Shown here: in pieces, positions 26,505 through 34,959 of the stretch
Position numbering within the stretch: the first letter of the stretch is position 1
How the letters are laid out: each line of letters starts with the position of its first letter
Origin: Candidatus Fimimorpha excrementavium
GTDB taxonomy: Bacteria > Bacillota > Clostridia > Lachnospirales > Lachnospiraceae
NCBI GenBank assembly: GCA_018710785.1
Contig: DVJD01000064.1
Span: 1 to 41,970, forward strand
DNA: 41,970 bases
Reading direction: 5' to 3'
The notes under the pieces: model-generated
What the model was told of the DNA's origin: nothing
What the model saw: only the letters and a program-made list of their open reading frames with translations
Databases searched by the model: none
Program-made: the position numbers and the translations under genes

Positions 26505-27800
26505 TTAACCGACCACACTCATTTTAAATTTCTGAATGTCTCTGTCGGTCTCCACCACATCGATCATGCCGCCCAGCCCTCTCAGCTTTGCGGAAAAATC
26601 TTCATATCCGCGCAGAATATAAACGATATCCTCCACCGTCGTAATGCCTTCGGCCGCCAGTCCGGCTATGACAAGAGCGGCGCCGGCACGCAGATCAGGC
26701 GCGGTCACCTGTGCGCCCATGAGCGCCGGAATTCCATTGATGATGGCCGTATTTCCTTCCACCTTGATATCGCTTCCCATGCGGTTTAACTCATCCACAT
26801 ACTTAAAGCGGTTCTCGAAGATACTCTCTGTAATCGTACTCGTTCCCTCGGATAACGCCAGCAGCACCGCCATCTGCGGCTGCATGTCCGTGGGAAATCC
26901 CGGATATGGCAGCGTCTTAATCGTGGAGTGGGACAAACGGCCTTTGCTGACTACGCGGACTGCGTCGTCAAACTCAGATACTTCACATCCGATCTCCCGA
27001 AGCTTGGATGTCAGACATTCCAAATGTTTGGGGATGACATTTTTTACTGTCACATCTCCCCTTGTGGCCGCGGCCGCAAACATAAATGTCCCCGCTTCAA
27101 TCTGATCCGGGATCACCGAATACTCTCCGCCATGGAGCTTTTCCACTCCCTCTATGCGGATTACATCCGTACCGGCCCCCTTGATTCTGGCTCCCATGGT
27201 GTTTAACAGATTGGCCACGTCCACCACATGGGGTTCCTTGGCACAGTTCTCCAAAACGGTCTTTCCCTCCGCCAGCGTCGCCGCCAGCATGACATTGATG
27301 GTCGCGCCGACAGAAACCATATCAAAATAAATATGCGCTCCCGCCAGACGGTCCGTATTGACGACGATCATCCCGTTTCTCACCACGGCCACCGCTCCGA
27401 GAGCCCGAAATCCCTTCAGATGCTGATCAATCGGACGGCTTCCGATATTGCATCCCCCCGGCAGGGAGACTTCTGCATGATGATATTTGCCAAGCATCGC
27501 GCCCAGAAGGTAATAGGATGCCCTCATCTTCTTTATGTAGCTGTTGTCCACCGTCATATTATGGATGGTGGAACCATTAATCAGCACCGTATGCCGACTC
27601 TTCCTATCCACAATGGCACCGGAACCTGCAATGGCTTCCAAGAGTACATTGATATCTTTCACATCCGGCAGATTGTGGATCGTAACGCTCTCATCTGCCA
27701 TGATCGCCGCTGCCAAAATTCCCAGAGCAGCATTTTTTGCTCCGCCGATTGCGACTTCTCCAACCAACGGATTGCCGCCTTTTATGATATATTGTTCCAT
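26505..27800 (-). CDS. murA: UDP-N-acetylglucosamine 1-carboxyvinyltransferase
   Basis: A 431-aa enolpyruvyl transferase adding PEP to UDP-GlcNAc, the first committed step of peptidoglycan synthesis. The catalytic cysteine lies in SLPGGCNIGSRPIDQHLKG (the residue fosfomycin alkylates). GGAKNAALGILAAA is the UDP-sugar-binding Lys/Asn pair. The start is uncertain: ATG at 27800 (MEQYIIKGG, the typical family start) or ATG at 27812 (MVIR...), with GAAAGAAAGG between. It is transcribed from a strong promoter about 300 bp upstream, giving a long leader that may encode a 41-aa peptide. Confidence 0.95.
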   Translation of the reverse strand: MEQYIIKGGNPLVGEVAIGGAKNAALGILAAAIMADESVTIHNLPDVKDINVLLEAIAGSGAIVDRKSRHTVLINGSTIHNMTVDNSYIKKMRASYYLLGAMLGKYHHAEVSLPGGCNIGSRPIDQHLKGFRALGAVAVVRNGMIVVNTDRLAGAHIYFDMVSVGATINVMLAATLAEGKTVLENCAKEPHVVDVANLLNTMGARIKGAGTDVIRIEGVEKLHGGEYSVIPDQIEAGTFMFAAAATRGDVTVKNVIPKHLECLTSKLREIGCEVSEFDDAVRVVSKGRLSHSTIKTLPYPGFPTDMQPQMAVLLALSEGTSTITESIFENRFKYVDELNRMGSDIKVEGNTAIINGIPALMGAQVTAPDLRAGAALVIAGLAAEGITTVEDIVYILRGYEDFSAKLRGLGGMIDVVETDRDIQKFKMSVVG

Positions 27801-27929
27801 TCTGATAACCATGCCTTTCTTTCATCGGCACATATGCGCCGACTCCATTCTTCATACGGATAAATCCGTATTTTTTTATGATTTTTCATAGCTCAGAGTT
27901 CTGCTGTCCTGCAGCAATATTCCAACTTT

Positions 27930-28055
27930 TCAACTAGCGACAGATTTCCACAAGATACATGTTTTACCAATCAGCAGGTTTTTCTCTTCCTGTCTTTTGC
28001 CATATATCTTCTGGAAATCTGACGTTCCCTTCGACCCTGATTCACACATATCCAT
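27930..28055 (-). CDS. Possible 41-codon small ORF in the murA leader
   Basis: ATG at 28055 to TGA at 27930-27932, 41 codons, inside the 290-nt murA leader. The peptide has a balanced, protein-like composition, ending NLLIGKTCILWKSVAS. An AAAGGAG lies upstream, but 15 nt from the first ATG, farther than ideal. I do not recognise a family. It could be a real small protein, a regulatory leader peptide or a chance opening. The stop lies 130 nt before the murA start. Confidence 0.35.
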   Translation of the reverse strand: MDMCESGSKGTSDFQKIYGKRQEEKNLLIGKTCILWKSVAS

Positions 28056-28097
28056 GACCGTATGACTGTGCTCCTTTGATTCTTTGTGGTCGCGTAC

Positions 28098-28125
28098 ATT
28101 ATATCACAAATTCATTTTTTGTAAA
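28098..28125 (-). promoter_or_regulatory. Strong promoter for the murA transcript
   Basis: Minus-strand TTTACA (28120-28125), a 16-bp spacer, TATAAT (28098-28103) with TGA before it (extended -10). The transcript would start near 28091. Confidence 0.75.
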
Positions 28126-28166
28126 CCCTTTTGTCCTTGGGACATGAGCGGCTGGCCTTTTCAGAC

Positions 28167-28673
28167 TCAGCCGTCATTTTTCCTCTCAAAAATTTCTCTC
28201 AGGAAATCCACAATGGCACCGGCATCTTTTCCTTCCTCATCCACGATGATATCCGCATATTTCTCGTACAGAGGAACCCTTTCAGCATACAAATCCCGAA
28301 GCGTCATACCATCCTTCAAAACCACTCCACGATCTTTCAGATTCCCCAAACGTTTTTCCAGCTCTTCAAAATTCAGTTTCAGATAGACTACCGTACTGAT
28401 CGCTTTTAAATGCTCCATGGCCTCCTGACCATAAACCACACTGCCCCCCGGAGCGATGACAGCATTTTTTGCCTGGACATCCCGATTCACCTGGTTTTCC
28501 ACCTTCATAAAACCTTCCAATCCCTCTTTTGCGATGATATCCTTCAGCAGACATTTTTCCTGTTCCTGGATCAAAATATCCGTGTCAATAAATGACAGCC
28601 CCAGACGTTTTGCCAAGAGCACACCCACCGTACTTTTCCCTGATGCGGGCATTCCAATCAATGTAATATTCAT
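28167..28673 (-). CDS. aroK: Shikimate kinase
   Basis: A 168-aa kinase phosphorylating shikimate for aromatic amino acid synthesis. Walker A is GMPASGKST, the shikimate-site Asp pair is in FIDTDILI, and APGGSVVY is the family GG(S/T) motif. The lid region lies around DRGVVLKDGMTLRDLYAER. It is somewhat short of a classical core but complete. The ribosome binding site is weak. It is the third gene of an operon after the pyrophosphatase and flavin reductase (19-nt gap), and precedes the murA promoter. Confidence 0.9.
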   Translation of the reverse strand: MNITLIGMPASGKSTVGVLLAKRLGLSFIDTDILIQEQEKCLLKDIIAKEGLEGFMKVENQVNRDVQAKNAVIAPGGSVVYGQEAMEHLKAISTVVYLKLNFEELEKRLGNLKDRGVVLKDGMTLRDLYAERVPLYEKYADIIVDEEGKDAGAIVDFLREIFERKNDG

Positions 28674-28692
28674 TTTTCTGTATTCTCTTTCT

Positions 28693-29283
28693 CTATTTCC
28701 CTTTTACCGGTTTCTTTTTTGCCTTTTTTCTCACGCTATAGCCAAATGTTCCAATGGATTTTCCCATACCAAAGTATTCTCCATGGGAATACACAATGGG
28801 ATTTGCTTTTCTCAAGTCGAATCGCCCCCGCTCATCCATATGGCGCTCTTCGGCATGAACCGCTGTAACTTCCGCAAGAAACATATCATGAGATCCCAGT
28901 TCCAACACCTGTTTCACCTTACACTCAATGTTGACCGGACTTTCGGCAATCATAGGCGCAGAAACTGTATGAGCCGGAATGGGCGTTAATTTCATTTCCT
29001 TAAATTTATCCACATCGCGCCCGGAACGCACCCCGCAGTAATCCGTCGCAAAAACCAGGTCCTCTGTCGTCAGATTGATGACAAACTCTCCCGTCTCCAT
29101 CAATATGCCATGGGAATATCGCTCTTTCCGCACCGAAATATATGCCATGGGCGGATTCGTACATGCCGTTCCCGTCCAGGCCACCGTGATGATATTGGGC
29201 CGCTTTTCCTTATCCGCCACGGTGACCATCACCGCCGGAACCGGATATATCATATTTCCTGGTTTCCACATCTGTTTTGCCAT
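28693..29283 (-). CDS. Flavin reductase family protein (FMN-binding split barrel)
   Basis: A 196-aa protein of the flavin reductase/DIM6-NTAB family, a dimeric FMN-binding split barrel. Motifs include YPVPAVMVTVADKEKRPNIIT and the SVRKERYSHGILMETGEFVINL region. The in vivo substrate is unknown; relatives reduce flavins or quinones. The ATG overlaps the last base of the pyrophosphatase stop (TAATG), with GGAGG 6 nt before it, so translation is probably coupled. A basic Lys-rich tail (KKAKKKPVKGK) ends the protein. Confidence 0.85.
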   Translation of the reverse strand: MAKQMWKPGNMIYPVPAVMVTVADKEKRPNIITVAWTGTACTNPPMAYISVRKERYSHGILMETGEFVINLTTEDLVFATDYCGVRSGRDVDKFKEMKLTPIPAHTVSAPMIAESPVNIECKVKQVLELGSHDMFLAEVTAVHAEERHMDERGRFDLRKANPIVYSHGEYFGMGKSIGTFGYSVRKKAKKKPVKGK

Positions 29284-30941
29284 TATCTTCCTCCGCTGTC
29301 GCTTTCCAGCCCATTGATCAGCGCCGGAATCAGCTGTTTCTTTCTGGATACCACTCCCGGGAGGTTAGCCGGTGCCTTCCCCACCGTAACCTCAAAGGAA
29401 CTCTCCACCAGTTTTGCCGCGCCGTCGCCACAGTATAAAAGGCGCGTCGATTCTTCCAATATATTCGTAAGCATGAAGAACACCATGTCCAGCCCGCGGC
29501 CAAGCTGCACCTTTTCCAGATATCCTTCCAGCCTTTTTTCGATGGTGTCCAATTCTTCTGAATTCATGGAGCTGATCTGGCCGACGCCAATCGCCCGGCC
29601 TTCCATGGAAAATTCTTTAAAATCCTGATAAAAAATCTGTTCTTCCGTTTTACCGGCCAGATTGCTGCCAGCGGCAAACATATCCTTTGCAAAAGCTTCC
29701 ATATCGATCTTGGCAATCGCCGCCAATTTCTGAGCCGTCATCTTGTCCACCACAGTACATGTGGGAGAACGAAACAGTAAGGTATCCGAGATAATGGCAC
29801 TGCACAAAAGCCCTGCCGTCTGTTCATCGATCTCCACCCCCGCCTCTTCATACATCTGGTACACAATGGTTGCTGTGCACCCCAGCGGCTGATTCCGAAA
29901 AAATACAGGAGCCATGGTCTCTATGGTTCCCAGTCTGTGGTGATCAATGATTTCCAGAATTTCTGCACTTTCAATTCCATTGACCGCTTGGGTGCGCTCG
30001 TTGTGATCCACCATAATCACCTGTTTCTTTCTGGCCCCCAGAAGATTACGCCGGGAAATCATACCGATATAGCGGCCTTCCCCGTCCAGAATCGGAAAAT
30101 CACGGTGACGCACCCTTGCCATGGTATCCCGAATATCATCAATAAAATCATCTGTGTTAAACGTGATCAAATGATCCCGTTTCATAAAATAGCTGACTGG
30201 CATACTTTGGTTAATCAGACGAGAGGCAGTAAAGGTGTCATAGGGTGTGGAAATCACGGTACAGCCCCGTTCTTCCGCCAGTCTGCGGATGGTAAGCGAT
30301 ACCGGCGCTCCTTCACAGACAATGATACATGCCGCAGCCATCTCAATGGCACAAAGCTGGGACTCATAGCGGTTTCCGAGAAGGACCAGATCCCCTGGCT
30401 TGATATAGCTTTCCATCAAATCCGGATTCGCCGCAGCCACAAGTACCTTTCCTTTGGTATAATACGTTTTAGAATCCCCGACCACCAGCGCGGCATCCAA
30501 GGTTTCCACAATATTTTTTACTCTGGTATGGGCAGATGAAAGGATCGCGCTATCATAAGCATCCATATAGGTTTTGGTGATATCTGCAATCGTAATCAGA
30601 CCTTCCAGCCTGCCATTTCTTGTAATGGGAAGTGTCACCACCCCTTCTTCTTTCATCAGCATCCATGCTTTTTTCAAAGAAATATCCCGTTTCACTCCGG
30701 CTGTCTGCCGGATCTCAATATCGCGAATCTGCGTCCGCACATCTTCTATGAGTTCCGGTACCTCCACCTGATAGTAATTCAGCACATATTGCGTCTCTTC
30801 ATTGACTCTGCCCGCACGGCAGGGGATATGGGTATCTTCCGATATTTTATTTTTCAGTCTGGCATATGCGATGGCCGAACAGATGGAATCGGTATCCGGA
30901 TTTTTATGGCCTGTTACAAGGATTCTATTATCTTTTTTCAT
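29283..30941 (-). CDS. Manganese-dependent inorganic pyrophosphatase with CBS-DRTGG insert
   Basis: A 552-aa family II (DHH/DHHA2) pyrophosphatase. The N-terminal motif is VTGHKNPDTDSICSAIAYA. A regulatory insert follows: a CBS half at about residues 75-130 (ITRNGRLEGLITIADITKTY), a DRTGG-like domain, then a second CBS half (FPILDGEGRYIGMISRRNLLGA). The core resumes with VMVDHNE, IIDHHRLG (DHH) and the C-terminal DHHA2 region with the catalytic SRKKQLIPAL. CBS-PPases are regulated by adenine nucleotides, and DRTGG forms also bind Ap4A. It is the first gene of an operon with the flavin reductase and aroK. Confidence 0.93.
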   Translation of the reverse strand: MKKDNRILVTGHKNPDTDSICSAIAYARLKNKISEDTHIPCRAGRVNEETQYVLNYYQVEVPELIEDVRTQIRDIEIRQTAGVKRDISLKKAWMLMKEEGVVTLPITRNGRLEGLITIADITKTYMDAYDSAILSSAHTRVKNIVETLDAALVVGDSKTYYTKGKVLVAAANPDLMESYIKPGDLVLLGNRYESQLCAIEMAAACIIVCEGAPVSLTIRRLAEERGCTVISTPYDTFTASRLINQSMPVSYFMKRDHLITFNTDDFIDDIRDTMARVRHRDFPILDGEGRYIGMISRRNLLGARKKQVIMVDHNERTQAVNGIESAEILEIIDHHRLGTIETMAPVFFRNQPLGCTATIVYQMYEEAGVEIDEQTAGLLCSAIISDTLLFRSPTCTVVDKMTAQKLAAIAKIDMEAFAKDMFAAGSNLAGKTEEQIFYQDFKEFSMEGRAIGVGQISSMNSEELDTIEKRLEGYLEKVQLGRGLDMVFFMLTNILEESTRLLYCGDGAAKLVESSFEVTVGKAPANLPGVVSRKKQLIPALINGLESDSGGR

Positions 30942-30967
30942 GAACTACCCCGTTCCTGTAAAAATTT

Positions 30968-31006
30968 AGCCAAATGTTTCAGAACGTTCTTCCAAAACAT
31001 TTGGCT
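30968..31006 (-). terminator. Terminator after the small membrane-protein gene
   Basis: AGCCAAATGTT (30968-30978) pairs perfectly with AACATTTGGCT (30996-31006). On the minus strand the stem is followed by AAATTTTTAC. It separates the 31.1-31.4 kb gene from the pyrophosphatase operon. Confidence 0.7.
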
Positions 31007-31071
31007 TCCGTAACGCTGGACTTCCAATATCTTGGGCTCCAATATTTTGGTTTCCGAATCATTACGGGGTA

Positions 31072-31359
31072 TTATTCTGCCTCTGTTTCTGCTTCGTCTG
31101 CTTCTGCAGTCTCTTCCAAAATACCCGCCATGTCAGCCACCACTTTTTCAGACACCGTATAGTTTGGAAGCGCAGCCAGGTTTGCCTGATGCTGATTATA
31201 AATCGTCACACCTACTGCTGTGCCAAGAGCTGCCACAATCACAACCAAAATCGCCCATCCGGCAATTTTTTCCATTTTTTTCTTCTTCTTCTCTTTTGCT
31301 AAGATCTCTCTTCGATTCTTTTTATACTCTTTATACTTATCAACCTTTGCTTGGCTCAT
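31072..31359 (-). CDS. Small membrane protein, function unknown
   Basis: A 95-aa protein I do not recognise. A basic Lys/Arg-rich stretch covers residues 5-31 (YKKNRREILAKEKKKKKMEK). One membrane segment lies at about 35-55 (AGWAILVVIVAALGTAVGVTI). The short acidic C-terminus (EETAEADEAETEAE) is probably extracytoplasmic by the positive-inside rule. The second ATG (31359) has GGAAGG 10 nt upstream and is preferred to 31365. It has its own downstream terminator. Confidence 0.6.
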   Translation of the reverse strand: MSQAKVDKYKEYKKNRREILAKEKKKKKMEKIAGWAILVVIVAALGTAVGVTIYNQHQANLAALPNYTVSEKVVADMAGILEETAEADEAETEAE

Positions 31360-31504
31360 AAACATTCATCCTTCCAATCCCAGTATTTTTCACGACTTAT
31401 TCGGTGAATCTCTTTTATTTATACCATATTTGCGTATAAATTACTATACCCAAATCCGGAAACTTTCTTTCATGGACAGTAAAAAATATTTTAAGTACCC
31501 AAAC

Positions 31505-31612
31505 GAGGGTGCCGCAAAATTAACACCATCACAGAAAACTAATCAGCTGCTTGACGTTTAAAATACATCATGATTATTTTTTTCTGTGCGGCGCTAATTC
31601 TGCGGCACCCTC
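31505..31612. mobile_element. 108-bp MITE-like palindromic element
   Basis: 18-bp terminal inverted repeats, GAGGGTGCCGCAAAATTA (31505-31522) and its complement with one mismatch (31595-31612). An inner second repeat pair follows: CACAGAAAA (from 31530) against TTTTCTGTG (to 31588). There is no ORF, and no target-site duplication is evident. It lies at the 3' side of glcK. IS elements in this group can have similar GGGTGxCGC termini, from memory. Confidence 0.5.
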
Positions 31613-31649
31613 TGTGTTATTCGAAGACATTCTGCAAAACTCCTGCCTC

Positions 31650-32591
31650 TTACTCCTGAAGCGCCAGCTTTGCCGCGCCGTAAATTCCGGCTTCATTTCC
31701 CAGCTCGGCCAGCACAATCCGGGCCCGGGCACTGGTGATGCACAAATACTTCTGATAGTATTTTTCAATCACACGGATCAGAATTTCTCCCGCCTTGGAT
31801 ACTCCGCCTCCGATTACGTAGACATCGGGATCTACCGTAAGCGTCACATTGGCTATGACAAGTCCCAGATACTCTCCCAGAACCTCCACCGCCTGCTCTG
31901 CCACCAGGTCGCCTGCCTTGGCCAAATCAAAGACATCTTTTGCCGTAATTTCCGACAGCTTCGACAGACTGGTTTCCTCCGTGCTTTCTTCCATCAATTT
32001 TTTTGCCACACGGACGACCCCTGTGGCAGATGCGTACTGTTCCAGGCAGCCGCGGTTTCCGCAGTTGCAAAATTCGGTTTCCTTTGGATTGACCGTGATA
32101 TGACCCAGCTCGCCGCCTACTCCGCGCTTTCCGGCCACCATACGGCCTCCGAGGATGACGCCGCCGCCTACTCCGGTTCCCAGAGTCAGCATTACCACAT
32201 CATCATGGCCTTTTCCGCCGCCTTTCCATTTTTCACCAAGGGCCGCCACATTGGCATCATTTCCGATTTTTACCGACACCCCCAGCAGCTGTCCCAATTC
32301 TTCGGCCGGATCGCATTCTGACCATCCCAAATTTACACACTTAATCACATGGCCGTCTGCCATGGTAGGTCCCGGAACCCCCATTCCAATGCCAGCCAGG
32401 TCAGACTTGTCCATATTTTTTTCTTTCATTTTCTCCCGGATGGAATCAGCCACATCCTGTATGATTCCGGAACCGTTATTCTCTTTTCTTGTAGGAATTT
32501 CCCATTTTTCCAGAAGTTCTCCTTCTGTGGTAAACAGGCCCATCTTAATGCTGGTTCCTCCGACATCCACCCCTATACAGTATTTTCCCAT
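31650..32591 (-). CDS. glcK: ROK-family glucokinase
   Basis: A 313-aa ROK-family sugar kinase, most likely glucokinase. The ATP phosphate-binding motif is VDVGGTSIKMG, the sugar-binding motif is NDANVAALGEKW with the catalytic Asp, and LTLGTGVGGG is the second ATP motif. The ROK zinc-site cysteines and His lie in ELGHITVN...FCNCGNRGCLEQYAS. The ATG at 32591 has GGAGG 5 nt upstream. It starts 15 nt after the galE stop, so the two form an operon for sugar phosphorylation and nucleotide-sugar interconversion. Confidence 0.9.
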   Translation of the reverse strand: MGKYCIGVDVGGTSIKMGLFTTEGELLEKWEIPTRKENNGSGIIQDVADSIREKMKEKNMDKSDLAGIGMGVPGPTMADGHVIKCVNLGWSECDPAEELGQLLGVSVKIGNDANVAALGEKWKGGGKGHDDVVMLTLGTGVGGGVILGGRMVAGKRGVGGELGHITVNPKETEFCNCGNRGCLEQYASATGVVRVAKKLMEESTEETSLSKLSEITAKDVFDLAKAGDLVAEQAVEVLGEYLGLVIANVTLTVDPDVYVIGGGVSKAGEILIRVIEKYYQKYLCITSARARIVLAELGNEAGIYGAAKLALQE

Positions 32592-32606
32592 AAGATCCTC
32601 CATCCT

Positions 32607-33620
32607 TTAGTCTTCATATCCGTTCGGATTGTTCTTCTGCCATCTCCAGGAATCTTCACACATTTCCTCAATTCCCCTCTGTGCCGTCCAGCCCAATTCT
32701 TCCTTGGCCAGAGTCGGATCCGCATAACAGGTCGCAATGTCACCCGGGCGGCGCGGCTTGATTTCATATGGAATCTTCACGCCGCTGGCTTTTTCAAAGC
32801 TCTTGACCACATCCAGCACGCTGTATCCTACGCCGGTTCCCAGATTGTATACCAGCACTCCTGTCTTATTCTTAATCTTTTCAATGGCTTTTACATGGCC
32901 CAATGCCAGGTCAACCACATGGATATAATCACGCACGCCTGTACCGTCGTGGGTGTCATAATCATTTCCGAAGACCCCCAGTTTCTCCAGCTTTCCTACG
33001 GCCACCTGTGTTATGTATGGAAGCAGATTGTTCGGGATTCCCTTGGGATCTTCTCCGATCAGGCCGCTCTTATGGGCGCCGATTGGATTGAAGTAGCGAA
33101 GCAGGATAATATCCCATTCCGGATCGGACACAGCCAGATCACGGAAAATCTCTTCCAGCATCAGCTTCGTACGGCCATATGGATTTGTCACATGAAGAGG
33201 GAAATCTTCTTTGATCGGCACGGTCTTCGGATTTCCGTACACAGTGGCAGAAGAGCTGAACACGATCTTCTTCACGCCATGGTTTCTCATCACATCACAG
33301 AGTACCAGTGTTCCGGTGATATTATTATAGTAATATTCCAGTGGCTTCTGGACTGATTCACCGACTGCCTTTAATCCTGCAAAATGAATGACAGACTCAA
33401 TGGTTTCTTTATCAAAAATTTCATTCACCGCTTCACGGTCCAGCAGATCTGCTTTGTAAAATGTCAGATCTTTCCCCGTGATTTGTTTTACACGTTCCAA
33501 AGATTTTTCACTGGAGTTACACAGGTTATCCACAACCACCACATCGTATCCTGCATTCAATAATTCCACACACGTATGGCTGCCGATGAATCCGGCTCCG
33601 CCTGTAACTAATACTGCCAT
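32607..33620 (-). CDS. galE: UDP-glucose 4-epimerase
   Basis: A 337-aa short-chain dehydrogenase/reductase-type epimerase interconverting UDP-glucose and UDP-galactose. The NAD-binding motif is [12 protein letters not shown], the catalytic pair is Ser in FSSSATVYG and Tyr in [12 protein letters not shown] (YxxxK), and C-terminal family signatures include [12 protein letters not shown] and [11 protein letters not shown]. The start at 33620 has AGGAGG 8 nt upstream; a 24-codon extension is rejected. It is transcribed from the promoter at 33664-33692 and leads the galE-glcK operon. Confidence 0.95.
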   Translation of the reverse strand: MAVLVTGGAGFIGSHTCVELLNAGYDVVVVDNLCNSSEKSLERVKQITGKDLTFYKADLLDREAVNEIFDKETIESVIHFAGLKAVGESVQKPLEYYYNNITGTLVLCDVMRNHGVKKIVFSSSATVYGNPKTVPIKEDFPLHVTNPYGRTKLMLEEIFRDLAVSDPEWDIILLRYFNPIGAHKSGLIGEDPKGIPNNLLPYITQVAVGKLEKLGVFGNDYDTHDGTGVRDYIHVVDLALGHVKAIEKIKNKTGVLVYNLGTGVGYSVLDVVKSFEKASGVKIPYEIKPRRPGDIATCYADPTLAKEELGWTAQRGIEEMCEDSWRWQKNNPNGYED

Positions 33621-33663
33621 TATTTTGTCCTCCTGAATTTCATAATCGTACGACTTCATTGTA

Positions 33664-33692
33664 ACTTTACGATTTTTACCGGAAAAATTCAA
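33664..33692 (-). promoter_or_regulatory. Sigma-A promoter for galE-glcK
   Basis: Minus-strand TTGAAT (33687-33692), a 17-bp spacer, TAAAGT (33664-33669). The leader to galE is about 37 nt. Confidence 0.6.
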
Positions 33693-33856
33693 CCTCTTTA
33701 CCGAAAAAAATCAGGCGCTTTCAACCAAGATTCCAGATGCATGCGTTTTATCCGCCGCCTTATCTACAATGTACCACATTTTTATTAAAAATCAACTCAT
33801 TTATCCAATAATGCAAATAACTGACCCATATTTGCCCTAACGCTCTGCCGTCTTTT

Positions 33857-34237
33857 CTATTCGTGAATCTCCAGCGGAAGGCCGTCCGGATCATGAAAAA
33901 ATGTCATCCGCTTTCCTGTAAAGGTATCCAGACGGATCGGCTCCGTCTCGATTCCCCGCGCATTCAATTCCCTCGCTGTTTTTTCCACATTATCCACTGC
34001 AAATGCCAGATGGCGGAGGCCGCAGGCCTCCGGATAGCTGAGACGTTTTGGACTGCCCGGAATTCCGAAAAGTTCCAGCTCGCACTCTCCCAGCCTCAAA
34101 TCCAGCTTGTAATCCCCTCGCTCTTTCCTGTAATTTTCCCGTATAACAGAAAAACCCAAAAGTTCTGTATAAAACTTCTTCGATTTTTCATAATCCGATG
34201 CAATAATTGCCACATGATGGATTTTATCCAGTTTCAT
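33857..34237 (-). CDS. VOC-family protein (glyoxalase-like)
   Basis: A 126-aa single-domain vicinal-oxygen-chelate protein of the YaeR/SMU1112c-like group. It has the family ends HHVAIIASDYEKSKKFYTELLGF near residues 6-28 and ...HDPDGLPLEIHE at the C-terminus. Metal-site candidates are His7, His75 in LRHLAFAV and Glu124, fitting a metal-dependent lyase or dioxygenase. The substrate is unknown. The start at 34237 has AAAGGGG 5 nt upstream. It starts 16 nt after the DedA stop, likely in one transcript. Confidence 0.82.
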   Translation of the reverse strand: MKLDKIHHVAIIASDYEKSKKFYTELLGFSVIRENYRKERGDYKLDLRLGECELELFGIPGSPKRLSYPEACGLRHLAFAVDNVEKTARELNARGIETEPIRLDTFTGKRMTFFHDPDGLPLEIHE

Positions 34238-34253
34238 AAAAACCCCTTTCCAT

Positions 34254-34868
34254 TTATCCCTGTATCCGCTTTCTCCGATACGCAAAAATCCCGATCACCA
34301 CGCCCAAAGCAGCAGCGATCACCAAAATCGCCAGCATATAAGAATCCAAAATTTCCAACACACTCCTCCATGATGTCCCCGCAAAGGATCCCAGCCATAT
34401 AAGGATTGTATTCCATATCACACTGCCGATTACAGTCAGAACGACAAACGGAGTCATCTTCATTCGTGCCATTCCCGCCGGTATGGAAATTAAGCTTCTT
34501 ATAATCGGGATAAACCGACAGATCAAGACGGCCGCATATCCTTTTTTTTGAAACCAGTCCGACGCCCGGTACACATCCCCCGGCTTCAGCCGAAGAATTT
34601 TCCCCGTTTTTCCCTGCAGTAATTTTGCTAAACGTTCCTGACTCACCAGACTCCCCACTTCATAGAGAAGAATCGCTCCGATCAAAGAACCCAGTGTGGA
34701 CGCAAGAACCACCATCCACTCATTCATTTGTGTGTAAGTCGTCATAAAGCCGCTGAATGTCAGAATCACTTCCGACGGAATCGGAGGAAAAATATTTTCA
34801 ATTGCAATCAGCGCTGCAATCCCGAAATAGCCGAATTGATTCAGCACATTAATAATCCACTCCTGCAT
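34254..34868 (-). CDS. DedA-family protein (possible polyprenyl-phosphate transporter)
   Basis: A 204-aa DedA/SNARE-associated integral membrane protein with about five to six helices. Family motifs seen are ENIFPPIPSEVIL near the N-terminus, the GSLIGAILLYEVGS region, and FQKKGYAAVLICRFIPIIRSLISIPAGMARM (the F/G...R(F/H)xPxxR signature). DedA proteins (UptA/YngC group) have been reported to recycle undecaprenyl phosphate across the membrane. Its neighbour upstream is the DUF368 gene, a second family with that reported role. A weak terminator lies between the two. Confidence 0.85.
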   Translation of the reverse strand: MQEWIINVLNQFGYFGIAALIAIENIFPPIPSEVILTFSGFMTTYTQMNEWMVVLASTLGSLIGAILLYEVGSLVSQERLAKLLQGKTGKILRLKPGDVYRASDWFQKKGYAAVLICRFIPIIRSLISIPAGMARMKMTPFVVLTVIGSVIWNTILIWLGSFAGTSWRSVLEILDSYMLAILVIAAALGVVIGIFAYRRKRIQG

Positions 34869-34908
34869 AACATTGCCTCTGCCTGCTTCTTTTTTCTAAC
34901 TCTATGAG

Positions 34909-34942
34909 AAAAAAAGGCACTGCAAAACTCAAAAACAACGCC
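34909..34942 (-). terminator. Possible terminator between DUF368 and DedA genes
   Basis: Minus-strand GGCGTTG (34942-34936) can pair with CAGTGCC (34922-34916) using two wobbles, followed by T7 (34915-34909). This is weak but well placed after the DUF368 stop. Confidence 0.4.
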
Positions 34943-34959
34943 ATTTTCGACGACTTCCA

